Shown here in pieces: positions 25,795-34,623 of a DNA stretch of 39,148 nt. How positions within the stretch are numbered: position 1 is the stretch's first letter; the number at the start of each line of letters is the position of its first letter. The notes under the pieces were generated by a model that saw only the letters and a list, made by a program, of their open reading frames with translations, ran no database searches and had not been told where the DNA came from. Made by a program: the position numbers and the translations under genes. The DNA is from Candidatus Moraniibacteriota bacterium (GTDB lineage: Bacteria > Patescibacteriota > Minisyncoccia > Moranbacterales > UBA1568): NCBI GenBank assembly GCA_013334575.1, contig JAAXXG010000009.1:1-39148 (forward strand), in the 5' to 3' direction.

Positions 25795-26886
25795 TTATGT
25801 GTTGTTCATTGTTCGAAAGACGCACTCACGCATGCATCCGCCGGAAGTCAGCTTGTGCATCGGGATCGTACAGAGTCTTTCCTCTTCGCACCCCCGGCAT
25901 GTGTCCGGCCGGGGCGTATTACGGAATACCCCGTATCTCTCTTCCCAGACCTCGGCCACCCGATCGACCCGGAAATTTCCCTGAACGAACGAGCGATCGA
26001 TATGGGCACAGCCTGAGAACGATCCGTCATACAGGATGCCGAGACAGGTCTTGCCGGCGATACAGCTCCACACGTAAGGCCGCACCAACCCCTCCCATCC
26101 AGCCCCGAGCCATCCGATACAGCCAAGCTCGATCTGAACGACATTCTCTTCCCCGGACGTATCCACTCCCCGCTCATAGACGAACTCGACAAGCGCACGC
26201 AGCTCCTCACCGTTCAGCGTCCGAGATTCCTCCGCACGTCCGACGTTCTCGATCGGGAGCAAACGCCACCGATGCGGATTCAGATCACGGATGACGGACC
26301 AGAGTTCGCCGAGCGACCCGATATTCTCCGGCGTCACGACGGTCGTCACGGTTATGAAGAACTCTTCGAGCGACCCGAGCAGCAATCTGGCGAGCTCGAC
26401 GACGCTTCGGAAATGTCCCCGCTCGCCGCGAAGGGAATCGTGCAGGGGTTCCGGACCGTCGAGATCGAGACCGATGCCTCGCACTCCGCAGGAAAACAAC
26501 TCCGGTATCATCTCGCGATGAGAGGCGAGATATCGCCCGTTCGTCTGTATCGTGCTGACCCATCCGAACGCGTCACGAACGAAGCCGAGCACGTCCAGAA
26601 GGTCGCCTCGCAGGAACGGCTCACCGCCGGTCAAGGTGAGATACCTGAATCCGGACAGGTCGATCGTCTGGGCGATTTCCCGGAAGAGTCCCTTTATCTC
26701 GCCGGTAGAGAGTTCCTGCGACGCCACCATGCGTTCGGACGGAGAGCCGCAGTGAGAACAATGCATGTCGCACCGCCTCGTCGTCTCCCACTGGATGATT
26801 TCCAACGGATGTGAGACGAATTTCCGCTCAAGATTCATCCTCCAGAGAGAGAACTCCTCCCGAGATACCGTTTCTTTCGCTTTCAT
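25795..26886 (-). CDS. Radical SAM/SPASM-type protein
   Basis: WETTRRCDMHCSHCGSPSE (CxxxCxxC), LTLTGGEPFLRGDLL; C-terminal Cys-rich CIAGKTCLGILYDGSFSGCAHI...CRGCEEERLC. Confidence 0.9.
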   Translation of the reverse strand: MKAKETVSREEFSLWRMNLERKFVSHPLEIIQWETTRRCDMHCSHCGSPSERMVASQELSTGEIKGLFREIAQTIDLSGFRYLTLTGGEPFLRGDLLDVLGFVRDAFGWVSTIQTNGRYLASHREMIPELFSCGVRGIGLDLDGPEPLHDSLRGERGHFRSVVELARLLLGSLEEFFITVTTVVTPENIGSLGELWSVIRDLNPHRWRLLPIENVGRAEESRTLNGEELRALVEFVYERGVDTSGEENVVQIELGCIGWLGAGWEGLVRPYVWSCIAGKTCLGILYDGSFSGCAHIDRSFVQGNFRVDRVAEVWEERYGVFRNTPRPDTCRGCEEERLCTIPMHKLTSGGCMRECVFRTMNNT

Positions 26887-27010
26887 TCTTTCTGATGGTT
26901 TATGGTTTTCAAAGATCCGCTCTTACTATACCCCCACGATCTTTTTATTCAACAAGTATCGACTAATGAGAAAAATATTTCGAGCGATATTTCGAATATT
27001 TGGCTTGTTT

Positions 27011-27067
27011 ATTTACTTTTTTAGCAATCCATGCTATACTTGAATAGTAGTCGGTTTTGTACGACTA
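27011..27067 (+). promoter_or_regulatory. Promoter plus dyad operator candidate upstream of a TrmB-like gene
   Basis: TTTACT-17 bp-TATACT followed by TAGTCG-N8-CGACTA (27048-27067). Confidence 0.5.
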
Positions 27068-27196
27068 ATGAGTCATTTCGAACCGCCAACAGGCGGTGAA
27101 GCGATCCAGCAAGACATGTATACCGGTCCTGGATTGCCACGCACTCGAAGACTCGCGCTCGCAATGACATCTACAAGAGCGCCTGAATCCACCCCT

Positions 27197-27967
27197 ATGA
27201 ACATACGTGAAGTCCTGCGGAAGTCTGGAATAGACGGAAAAAAGTCGGACGTGTACCTTGCCTGTCTGGAAACAGGCAAGGCGACCGCGTACGCGATTGC
27301 GAAACGGACGGGCCTGCGTCGGCCGACCGTATATGACATCCTCGACCGTCTCATGAAGGAAGGCCTTGTCTACCGGTCCGTCGCCAAGGGGACGCGTTAT
27401 TATTCCCCCGCAGACCCGGAAGCGCTCCTCGAGCGGACCAGGCGGCAAGGACGCGAGCTCGCCGCGGTCATGCCGGAACTCCAGGCGCTCTACACCGGCC
27501 CCAAGGTGAAACCGGTCATCCGGCATTTCGAAGGGAAGGACGGTATCGCAGAAATGCACGAAGACAGCCTTCGGTCGCTCCGCAAAGGCGACGAGATCCT
27601 CGGGTACGTCGGCGAGGACATCATGAAGTATCTTCCGGCATATGCCGAAGACTACGTCAGGCGACGCGTTGAAAAAGGCATCGTCTTTCGCGGTATCTAC
27701 AAGCGAAGCCGAGACTTCGACCCGTACATGGAGAAGAATCGCGAACAGCTCCGAATCGGCATCGTCCTCCCTGAAGCGGCATTTCCGCTTGGCAACGAGA
27801 CAAACATCTACGGCAACAAAGTCGCCGTCGCCAACTATGGGAACGAGATGTTCGGCATGCTCATCGAATCCAAGCAATTCGCCGACTCCCAGCGCGCCAT
27901 CTTCGAACTCGCCTGGAAAGGCGCAACGGCCGAAAAAACACACGAAAACCATCGGAAACCGTCGTAA
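27197..27967 (+). CDS. TrmB-family-like transcriptional regulator
   Basis: MNIREVLRKSGIDGKKSDVYLACLETGKATAYAIAKRTGLRRPTVYDILDRLMKEGLVYRSVAKGTRYYSPADPEALL. Confidence 0.85.
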   Translation: MNIREVLRKSGIDGKKSDVYLACLETGKATAYAIAKRTGLRRPTVYDILDRLMKEGLVYRSVAKGTRYYSPADPEALLERTRRQGRELAAVMPELQALYTGPKVKPVIRHFEGKDGIAEMHEDSLRSLRKGDEILGYVGEDIMKYLPAYAEDYVRRRVEKGIVFRGIYKRSRDFDPYMEKNREQLRIGIVLPEAAFPLGNETNIYGNKVAVANYGNEMFGMLIESKQFADSQRAIFELAWKGATAEKTHENHRKPS

Positions 27968-27978
27968 TCCCTTACCTC

Positions 27979-28049
27979 GTCATTCCCGCGAAGGCGGGAA
28001 TCTCGACGAAGACCGTTAAAAATAAGATTCCCGCCTTCGCGGGAATGAC
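27979..28049. repeat. Perfect 25-bp inverted repeat of the CATTCCCGCGAAGGCGGGAATC family
   Basis: GTCATTCCCGCGAAGGCGGGAATCT / AGATTCCCGCCTTCGCGGGAATGAC with a 21-nt loop, between convergent genes. Confidence 0.9.
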
Positions 28050-28077
28050 AGTACAAAAAAAATGAGAGAGCGAACTG

Positions 28078-29031
28078 TTATAACTTCTCCACGAAAAGCG
28101 TGAGGGCGAGTTCGGGGTCGATCTTTCCCGATTTCATGTCCGCATCGAGGTCGGCAAGAAGCCGAAGGGCCCGCTTGAGCCGTGGAAGCGGGAACGCCCC
28201 CATTCTCGCGACAAGCTTCCCTGCCGTGTACGGCTTCATTCCGGTCGCGCGGGCGATATCGTCCGCCCTCGTATTCCCGCGGTCGAACTCGCCGCGGACC
28301 CGGAACAGTTCGCGGATCTGCCACGCGAGGAGCCCGAACAGTTTCTGCACGCCGCCGGAATCGGCACGCGCTTCCCGTAACAGCAACTCGAGTGCGCGGC
28401 CGCGATTTCCGGCAACGAGCGCGTCGAGTGCCGCGAAGACCTTCTCCTGCGGCTGTTCACGGACAAACGTCTCCACATCGGCACGACTCACCTCGCCTTC
28501 CCCCTTGAAAAGCGCGACCTTCGCGGCTTCCGAGGAAAGACGGGCCGAATCCGTGCCGCACGCCGCGATAAGAAACGAGAGCGCATCGCGCGAGAACGAG
28601 ACCGACGGCGACACGGCCATTGCCTCTTTCCGGGCGAACGCCTCCGCCTCGCGCGGGGGCAGTTCGTCGAACGATTCCGTCTTCCCGGCCTGTTTCCGAA
28701 GAAACGCGTACGGTTCGTCCTTGGCCTTGGGCGCGACCGTCTGCGAAAAGACGACCGACACGTCGTCTCCGAGACCCTTAAGCGTCTCCCTGACTTTCTT
28801 TGCCTCATCAGTCGGCAAAGAGAGCGCCTCTCGGACATCAAGCAGCGTCTTCGTCGAGAACAGTCCCGACGTACCGGCCTCGGCGATCGCGGCAGCGACG
28901 GAGCCGGGTTTTTCGAAGGCGTCGATGACCGTCACCGTGCCATCCGGATACTTGGAAAGGAACCCGAGTCTCAATTCGGTACGGCGTCTCACGAGTCGGA
29001 ACCTGTCTTTTCCGGTAAGCAATACGATCAT
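28078..29031 (-). CDS. holA: DNA polymerase III subunit delta
   Basis: LLTGKDRFRLVRRR..., LFGLLAWQIRELFRV, GMKPYTAGKLVARMGAFPLPRLKRALRLLADLDADMKSGKIDPELALTLFV. Confidence 0.85.
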   Translation of the reverse strand: MIVLLTGKDRFRLVRRRTELRLGFLSKYPDGTVTVIDAFEKPGSVAAAIAEAGTSGLFSTKTLLDVREALSLPTDEAKKVRETLKGLGDDVSVVFSQTVAPKAKDEPYAFLRKQAGKTESFDELPPREAEAFARKEAMAVSPSVSFSRDALSFLIAACGTDSARLSSEAAKVALFKGEGEVSRADVETFVREQPQEKVFAALDALVAGNRGRALELLLREARADSGGVQKLFGLLAWQIRELFRVRGEFDRGNTRADDIARATGMKPYTAGKLVARMGAFPLPRLKRALRLLADLDADMKSGKIDPELALTLFVEKL

Positions 29032-29046
29032 GACGGAAACAAAAAA

Positions 29047-29066
29047 GGGAGGGTACGAACCCTCCC
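29047..29066 (-). terminator. Intrinsic terminator
   Basis: GGGAGGGTACGAACCCTCCC followed on the minus strand by TTTTTT. Confidence 0.8.
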
Positions 29067-29095
29067 AGTATATCAGACCGGAAACCGAAACGGCG

Positions 29096-30292
29096 TCAGA
29101 CGGCCGGGTGCCATTCGACCTCCTGCTGCGGAATCACCACCTCGACCCAGATCTGGCCGGGAACGAACTTCACTTCCTGACCGCTCTGATCGTAAAAGGT
29201 AAGCTTCGAGTCAGCACTTGCCCTCGACTTCTTCCAGGTTCCGGAAAGCTCCTTGCCATTCATATAGAACTTGGCCGATCCGCTGTCCTTGGTATCGAAC
29301 CACGGATCACCGAGCTGGAGATTGTTGTATCGGCCCGAGATATTGGTCGGTCCGGTCTTTTCCCCGGCCGGAAGGCCGGCCCACGGATCCTGCACGCCGC
29401 GCGCCGTATAGTCGACATCTGCGAGTATCTGTTCGTTTTCCGCTACGACGACCACGATGTTCTTTGGCGCGATGCGCTGCCCGTTGTTCCGGTCGACATC
29501 GGGCTCCCCGCCCCAGGTCCGCAGGTACGAATTCGAGGCTCGGTCATAATCGTACTCCGCTTCCATGATGCCCGGATATCCGACCCGGAGACGCCCTCCC
29601 TGCGGACGTTCCGATTCGGAAGCCTCGGCCTGATGCGGATAGCCCGAGAATGTCGTCGTCGAACGGTATCCGAATTCCTTGGAACAGGCTAGGATTTCCT
29701 CCCCCTTCGCGAATCCGGTATCCTCGACCCGCATCGGACCCGTCCGTTCCTTTCGGAAACAGCACTGCGGAGCCTTCTTTCCACCCTCACCGTTGCAGTC
29801 GATATTGTCGATCACCCCGTCGTCGAGCTTCTTGATGGCGAACGCCGATCCGCCCCATCCGACGAAGACCGCATCGAGTCCCTTCGCGACATTGATATAA
29901 TCATGCCTCGCGCTGCGGAGCGCTCCGATCTCGGTCGGGATATCGCACAGGTACACGCCCATGAGCCGGGTGACGAAGATTCCCTCTGCCGGATTCGGCA
30001 TCTCGAAGACCATATCCGCCTGAGAGAAGCCGGCCACCGGTCGGGCCTGCTTGTCGACAGGCTGCATGAACGCGAACGGGCGGCGGTTCCAGTTCTCGCA
30101 CGCGAGTCCCGAAATCGGACTCACGTTTCCTTCGTTCAACGGCCCCGAAGGCGACCCGGACTGCTCGTTCGTGACCGAAATGCGGTCCACGCGGTTCCGA
30201 CGGAACAGGTCGCGGCCGAACGTGAAATACGCCGCGACGGCCGCGATAAGCAACGCGAAGACGGCAACGACGACCTTCTGTCTCTTGTCCAT
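29096..30292 (-). CDS. DUF3048-domain (YerB-like) secreted or membrane-anchored protein
   Basis: N-terminal TM MDKRQKVVVAVFALLIAAVAAYFTF; RPFAFMQPVDKQARPVAGFSQADMVFEMPNPAEGIFVTRLMGVYL; GALRSARHDYINVAKGLDAVFVGWGGS. Confidence 0.8.
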   Translation of the reverse strand: MDKRQKVVVAVFALLIAAVAAYFTFGRDLFRRNRVDRISVTNEQSGSPSGPLNEGNVSPISGLACENWNRRPFAFMQPVDKQARPVAGFSQADMVFEMPNPAEGIFVTRLMGVYLCDIPTEIGALRSARHDYINVAKGLDAVFVGWGGSAFAIKKLDDGVIDNIDCNGEGGKKAPQCCFRKERTGPMRVEDTGFAKGEEILACSKEFGYRSTTTFSGYPHQAEASESERPQGGRLRVGYPGIMEAEYDYDRASNSYLRTWGGEPDVDRNNGQRIAPKNIVVVVAENEQILADVDYTARGVQDPWAGLPAGEKTGPTNISGRYNNLQLGDPWFDTKDSGSAKFYMNGKELSGTWKKSRASADSKLTFYDQSGQEVKFVPGQIWVEVVIPQQEVEWHPAV

Positions 30293-30349
30293 AGACGTAT
30301 ATGAATTGACTCCGTCAGTATACCACACGCAAAGATCGGAGAAAGCCCC

Positions 30350-32980
30350 TTATTTCAGCTCCCCCCAGTTCCCGCCGACCTTTGCCTCGACGATGAGCGG
30401 GACGGACAGCTCATAGGCGGCTTCCATCGCTCCCCTCGCTCGCGCGGCGAATCCTTCCGCGATATCCTCAGCGACCTCGAAAACGAGTTCGTCGTGCACC
30501 TGGAGCAGTATCCGCGCCCGATCGCCGTATTCCGGCAGGATTTCCGCGACCCGCAGCATGGCGAGCTTCATGATATCCGCCGCGAGCCCCTGGATCGGCA
30601 TATTGATCGCCATCCGTTCGCCGGCCGAGACGAGAGCCCGGTTCGACGAGAGTAACTCGGGTACGTACCGACGGCGTCCGAGTTCCGTCTCGACATAGCC
30701 ACGCTCGGCCGCGGACGCCTTCGTCGATTCCATATACCGCGCAACCCCGGGAAAGCGCGTAAAATAGTTTTCGATGAACGTCGCGGCTTCGTCGACCGGC
30801 ATACCGAGACGCTGTGAGAGGCCGTATGCGCTCATGCCATACATGATGCCGAAGTTGAACACCTTGGCCTGCCGTCGCATGTCCGGTGTCACGCTTTCCG
30901 GTGCGACAGAGAAGACGAGTGCGGCCGTCGCCCGATGGATATCTTCGCCGGCTCGGAAGGCCCGAGTCAGTTCCTCGTCCCCCGAGACGTGCGCCATGAC
31001 CCGGAGTTCGATCTGCGAATAGTCGAGGCCGGCAAGAAGGCATCCCTTCTCCGAGACGAAAGCGCCGCGGATGGCCTTGCTCCACTTCTCGCTCGCGGGG
31101 ATGTTCTGCAGGTTCGGATCGATCGAGGAGAGGCGTCCTGTCGCCGTCACCGCCTGCTGGAAGGTCGTATGAAGCCGCGACGACACGTCCACGCGCGCCG
31201 GAAACGCATCGAGATAGGTGGTCTTCAGTTTGAACAGCTCCCGTTCTTCCTCGATAAGCGCCACGATCGGATGCTCGCGAAGCTTCTCGAGCTCGCTCGA
31301 CGCGGTCGAAACACCGGTCTTCGTCCTCTTCAGTCCCGTGGTCGGGATTCCCAGGTCCGAAAACAGCACTTCCGCGAGCTGCTTCGGCGAATTGACATTG
31401 AATTCGCGGCCTGCAAGATCGTAGATCCGCTTCTCGACCGATTTGAGCTCCTTTCCGAGTCCGTCGGAGAGCGTCCGAAAGACAGCGGTGTCGAGCCGTA
31501 TTCCGGACTTCTCCATCCGTGCCAAGATCGGAATAAGCGGCATCTCGACCTCGGTGAAGAGCCGCGAAAGCGTCCACTTGCCGTCCTGTTCCGCGGACAC
31601 GGAATCCATCTTCTCCCGAAGTCGTCCGACGAGACGAAGGATTCCGTCCGCCACACTCGGAAATGCCTCATCGGGAAATTCTTCCGAAAGCAAAACGCCG
31701 AGTTCGACCCGCGACCCGGCCGAAAGAAGATACCCGGCAATCATCACGTCGTACGAGATACCCGCCAGAGAGACCCCTTCCGCATCCAGGGCATGCCACG
31801 CGGTTTTCGCATCGAAAAACGCCTTCGGTCTCCCGGTATCGGCGAGGAATACGGAGAGCGAAGCCTTGCACGTCCCGTTCCACTCGACCGATACCGCTTC
31901 CTTCCCGGACGAAAGCTCCACCGAAGCGATGCCCGCGCCTCCGAAGAGCGATTCCTCGCCCGAAACGAGATGCACCGCGACCGAACCGCCGTTCGTTTCC
32001 TTCAGGAACGTTTCAATTTCTTCCACCGTTTTCAGCGTCTTCGCCTTCTTTCGTTTCGTCCCCGTCTTCCCTGTTGTCAGTTGTGAGTTGTTGGTTGTAA
32101 GTTCGCCCCCCGGTATCCGCTTCAGGAGACTGTGAAAACCCATACGACGGAAAAAATCCGACACGACCGAGACATCGAAATCCTTCGCGACGCACGCTGC
32201 CGCATCGAACGAGACCGGCGCGGCCGTATCGATCGTCCCGAGCTTCTTCGAAAAGAACGCCGCCTCGCGGTCGGCCGCAAGCTTCTTTCGGACGGATTCC
32301 TTCACCGAATCGAGCCCCTCGTACACCCGCTCCAGCGAACCGTATTCGGCAAGCAGGTCCGTCGCGGTCTTCGCGCCGATTCCCGCGACACCGGGAATAT
32401 TGTCCGAAGCGTCACCGGCAAGTCCCTTGTAGTCCGGAAGGGCCGACGCCGGAAAACCGTACTTTGCAAGAACCGCCGCCTCGTCATACAGGACGATGTC
32501 CTTGATGCCCTTGCGTAGCGCGAACACCTTGATCAGAGGAGACACGAGCTGGAGTGCATCGTTGTCACCGGTCACGATGACCGTCGGGATTCCCCGCTCG
32601 GCAGCCTGTCTGGCGATCGTTCCCACGCAATCGTCCGCCTCGTACCCTTCCTTCTCGTAGATCGGAATATTGAACGCGCGGACCAGATCCTTCACGATCG
32701 GGATCTGCTCGTAGAGGTCGTCGGGCGCCTTTTGCCGCGTCCCTTTGTAGTCCGCGTACGCCTCGTGCCGGAAGGTCGGTGCCGCCAGGTCGAATGACGC
32801 CGCGATGTACTCCGGATGGAATTTCTCCAACACCGAAAGGAGGGTCATCGCGACCCCGTACACCGCACCGGTAGCCTGCCCCTCCTTATTCGTGAGTGGC
32901 GGCAGGGCATGGTACGCCCGATGCACGAGCGCGTTTCCGTCGAGGAGTACCAGCATCCCGTTTTTCCTGTCTTTCGCCAT
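30350..32980 (-). CDS. polA: DNA polymerase I
   Basis: 5' nuclease domain LLDGNALVHRAYHALPPL, DYKGLAGDASDNIPGVAGIGAKTA; polymerase LLAGLDYSQIELRVMAHVSGDEEL, FNFGIMYGMSAYGLSQRLG, LLQVHDELVFEV. The 3'-5' exonuclease motifs look degenerate. Confidence 0.97.
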   Translation of the reverse strand: MAKDRKNGMLVLLDGNALVHRAYHALPPLTNKEGQATGAVYGVAMTLLSVLEKFHPEYIAASFDLAAPTFRHEAYADYKGTRQKAPDDLYEQIPIVKDLVRAFNIPIYEKEGYEADDCVGTIARQAAERGIPTVIVTGDNDALQLVSPLIKVFALRKGIKDIVLYDEAAVLAKYGFPASALPDYKGLAGDASDNIPGVAGIGAKTATDLLAEYGSLERVYEGLDSVKESVRKKLAADREAAFFSKKLGTIDTAAPVSFDAAACVAKDFDVSVVSDFFRRMGFHSLLKRIPGGELTTNNSQLTTGKTGTKRKKAKTLKTVEEIETFLKETNGGSVAVHLVSGEESLFGGAGIASVELSSGKEAVSVEWNGTCKASLSVFLADTGRPKAFFDAKTAWHALDAEGVSLAGISYDVMIAGYLLSAGSRVELGVLLSEEFPDEAFPSVADGILRLVGRLREKMDSVSAEQDGKWTLSRLFTEVEMPLIPILARMEKSGIRLDTAVFRTLSDGLGKELKSVEKRIYDLAGREFNVNSPKQLAEVLFSDLGIPTTGLKRTKTGVSTASSELEKLREHPIVALIEEERELFKLKTTYLDAFPARVDVSSRLHTTFQQAVTATGRLSSIDPNLQNIPASEKWSKAIRGAFVSEKGCLLAGLDYSQIELRVMAHVSGDEELTRAFRAGEDIHRATAALVFSVAPESVTPDMRRQAKVFNFGIMYGMSAYGLSQRLGMPVDEAATFIENYFTRFPGVARYMESTKASAAERGYVETELGRRRYVPELLSSNRALVSAGERMAINMPIQGLAADIMKLAMLRVAEILPEYGDRARILLQVHDELVFEVAEDIAEGFAARARGAMEAAYELSVPLIVEAKVGGNWGELK

Positions 32981-33146
32981 AGCGCTTCACATTTTCCGAT
33001 ATCGGAAACCGCAACAATCCGTTCTCCTTCCACTCTACACGTTTTATCTATCCCGTACAGCCTCTCAGCAACATACGTGTAACCATCTTCTCTCCGGCTC
33101 GCTTCGCACTTCTCCTTTCTTTTTTCCCTTTCCGGAGCCGATATTT

Positions 33147-33204
33147 GACTTTTACATAAAAATATGCTACACTGTTCAGTTCTAGAAAACGGTTCTTTCT
33201 AGAA
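33147..33204 (+). promoter_or_regulatory. Promoter with a perfect 9-bp inverted repeat at the predicted start site
   Basis: TTGACT...TACACT then TTCTAGAAA-ACGGTTC-TTTCTAGAA (33180-33204). Confidence 0.6.
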
Positions 33205-33473
33205 ATAAACCCCTCTCTCTAACATGGGAGGGAAGGATGGAAATGCAACGGGTTTCGAGTCTTCGTGCCGGATGACCTTCGGCTTGGAGGACCAGTCGCG
33301 AACGCGACAATCCGACCATCAGTTTCCATCGGCATCAAATGAAGGGATCGCAAGAAGCGCTAAATCAGCGAATTTCCGACTTTCTCCTCCGATCCCTTTT
33401 CCATTCCAGTCCGACAACGTTTGGCGGGCTGAAACGGGAAAGTTTGTACGTTAACAACAAAACCATTACCAAC
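33205..33473 (+). ncRNA. Candidate structured 5' leader RNA
   Basis: Nested pairings GATGGAAA(33236-33243)/TTTCCATC(33323-33330), CGGAT(33269-33273)/ATCCG(33310-33314), hairpin GTCGC-GAAC-GCGAC(33295-33308). Confidence 0.35.
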
Positions 33474-34394
33474 ATGAACATATCATGCAAATTTACTGGC
33501 TACTTAGAAGAGAACAAAGACGGAAGGATCGCGCAGGAACTGAAAATAAACCCTCTTCTCATCCCATATGCAGAGGAAGTTTTCAATGAATCCGGAACTC
33601 TCTGGCAAGAGCCGAAGGCGCTGTATGAGGACCTGATCTATCGCGCTCTCGTGCGGACCAAAAAAGACGGAGATACGAGGTCGGCCATCCTTGATATTCT
33701 GAAAAAAAGCGCGTTCGCCCTGTGCGACGGCGTGTCGTTCGAATTATCAAGCATAATTCGCAATCAACTCGACGGCTTTAATATCACGCACTTCCGTCAG
33801 GACTTCGGCATTTTGCCTTCCCATCCAGATGCCCCGACAATTTTCCGAGACATCATTTTCGAAACACGGATATTAAACCCCTGGGGGTTCGACCCCATGC
33901 TGTTCGACTATCTCGCCGGCGCGGGTATGTATGACTTCGTTCAAAATGCCCACTTCGATACCACCGAAGATTTCCAGACCTTTTTGAGAACACAAATCAT
34001 CAGTCGAGCCGGACACGCTCACTGGCACAAACCGCTCAGGCATTTTGCGCCGTTCCTTTCGAGAGGGTTGTTCGATGATTTGCTCAGCGCTTTTCTCCAC
34101 CCGTTATCAGACACGCGGAAGAGCACGCTTAAATTGATCGCGTTGGATACCCTAATCAGGAACGTCAGTACGTTGCAAATGAAAAAGACGCAACAACTTC
34201 TGCTTACTGAGCAAGATGCCGGCCCGGAATGGCAGGAATTCGTCCTCGACACTCTCCGAAAGATCGGAAATCCCTTTCTTATTAGCCGTGAGAATACGCT
34301 TCAAACATTCATCGACGCAGGAAGGGCAGAGGAGCGCATAATCAGTAAGGCGCGAGACATTCTCGAATGGGCTACCGACCAAAAAAGAAGTTGA
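33474..34394 (+). CDS. Hypothetical protein
   Basis: Start placed at MNISCKFTGYLEENK; ends before a terminator. Confidence 0.65.
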   Translation: MNISCKFTGYLEENKDGRIAQELKINPLLIPYAEEVFNESGTLWQEPKALYEDLIYRALVRTKKDGDTRSAILDILKKSAFALCDGVSFELSSIIRNQLDGFNITHFRQDFGILPSHPDAPTIFRDIIFETRILNPWGFDPMLFDYLAGAGMYDFVQNAHFDTTEDFQTFLRTQIISRAGHAHWHKPLRHFAPFLSRGLFDDLLSAFLHPLSDTRKSTLKLIALDTLIRNVSTLQMKKTQQLLLTEQDAGPEWQEFVLDTLRKIGNPFLISRENTLQTFIDAGRAEERIISKARDILEWATDQKRS

Positions 34395-34434
34395 GAAACG
34401 ACAGCTAACACGTCGGGAACTGTTCCGATTTTAT

Positions 34435-34468
34435 GAAGGGCGCGGTAAACGTCGCCCTTCTTTTTTTT
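34435..34468 (+). terminator. Intrinsic terminator
   Basis: GAAGGGCGCGGTAAACGTCGCCCTTC then TTTTTTTT. Confidence 0.9.
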
Positions 34469-34623
34469 GCCTCCCTATATTCCTTATCAGCCCATCTCGT
34501 CACCGACCTCTTTCTTCATTCCCAGACCGTACCGCCATGAACAAGTCACCGCTATTCATCCCCCCTTCACTTCCACTCTCCCGCCTCCTTCCTCCCTGTC
34601 CGGCCCGATGATAGAATGTCGAC

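Noticed and set aside
27065-27952. 295-aa minus-strand ORF
   Set aside because: Antisense to the TrmB-like regulator, which has clear helix-turn-helix motifs.
28100-29692. 530-aa plus-strand ORF
   Set aside because: Runs antisense across holA and the DUF3048 gene; composition typical of a shadow frame.
30935-32086. 383-aa plus-strand ORF
   Set aside because: Antisense shadow of polA.
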